From an uncultured Clostridia bacterium (GTDB lineage: Bacteria; Bacillota; Clostridia; Peptostreptococcales; Anaerovoracaceae): a DNA stretch of 5,890 bases. The stretch's first letter is position 1. The number at the start of each line of letters is the position of its first letter. The stretch spans positions 1 to 5,890 of the forward strand of contig CAKQVC010000142.1 of NCBI GenBank assembly GCA_934277655.1, written 5' to 3'. Positions 5,760-5,890 of this stretch are shown here, in pieces. The translations under genes and the position numbers were made by a program. The notes under the pieces were generated by a model that was given only the letters and a program-made list of their open reading frames with translations, had not been told where the DNA came from and did no database searches.

Positions 5760-5890
5760 CTATTCTCCCTCCACTTCAATCATTTCTGCATCAGCTTTTC
5801 TGATGGAAAGTTCATATCCTCTTACTGTAACTTCGATCGGGTCTCCAAGAGGTGCTACCTTACGAATGTAAACTTCTACACCTTTTGTGA
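5760..5890 (-). CDS. feoA: Ferrous iron transport protein FeoA (C-terminal 42 residues, cut by window edge)
   Basis: A small SH3-like cytoplasmic protein that works with FeoB in Fe2+ uptake. Only the last 42 codons are in the window; the family is about 75-85 residues. The visible end carries the family signature APLGDPIEVTVRGYELSIRK followed by ADAEMIEVEGE and a TAG stop. The stop lies 4 bases before the feoB ATG, so the two are in one operon. The operon promoter and any iron-responsive operator are upstream, beyond the window. Confidence 0.93.
   Translation of the reverse strand, partial: TKGVEVYIRKVAPLGDPIEVTVRGYELSIRKADAEMIEVEGE
5765..5772 (-). promoter_or_regulatory. feoB ribosome binding site inside the feoA end
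   Basis: GGAGGGAG on the minus strand, 9 bases before the ATG at 5755. It overlaps the final Glu-Gly-Glu codons of feoA. It decides the feoB start in favour of 5755, since the upstream TTG at 5779 has no such site. Confidence 0.85.

Noticed and set aside
5756..5779. Longer feoB start at TTG 5779
   Set aside because: It would overlap feoA and add 8 residues absent from the family; the ATG at 5755 has GGAGGGAG at a proper distance.

Overview
The window suggests a low-to-mid GC Gram-positive Clostridia, most likely a Lachnospiraceae gut anaerobe. Support for this: strong GGAGG-type ribosome binding sites, a perfect sigma-A consensus promoter, a Firmicutes-type MetA with Glu111, and a clostridial feoA-feoB-Cys-rich-membrane-protein operon. 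The family-level assignment is an inference. No phage, transposon, CRISPR or RNA gene was seen.

Left part (1-1600, all on the minus strand): the first 151 codons of metA (homoserine O-acyltransferase, predicted to use acetyl-CoA) lie 5 bases behind a LysR-family regulator, and the metA ribosome binding site sits in the regulator's last codons. The two genes look like one operon controlling the entry step of methionine synthesis. Upstream of the regulator is a textbook -35/-10 promoter. It is followed within about 20 bases by a hairpin with a seven-U tail that resembles an intrinsic terminator, either an attenuator or the terminator of the upstream gene.

Middle part (1603-3000): a secreted polysaccharide deacetylase (CE4/NodB fold) on the minus strand begins at a GTG codon. 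That GTG overlaps the stop of a 15-codon ORF with a much better ribosome binding site. A 52-residue single-pass membrane protein of unknown function is read divergently on the plus strand, with its own promoter. It ends at an 18-bp perfect hairpin that can terminate transcription from both sides.

Right part (3027-5890, minus strand): a ferrous iron uptake operon, in transcription order the feoA C-terminus (cut by the window edge), feoB, and a small FeoB-associated Cys-rich membrane protein. The intergenic gaps are 4 and 5 bases. FeoB carries an unusual insert of about 126 residues, with 32 acidic and only 3 basic residues, in the loop after its first membrane helix.

No complete undescribed system is evident. 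The points most worth a second look are the FeoB acidic insert, the promoter-terminator arrangement in front of the regulator-metA operon, the coupled mini-ORF before the deacetylase, and the 52-residue membrane protein.
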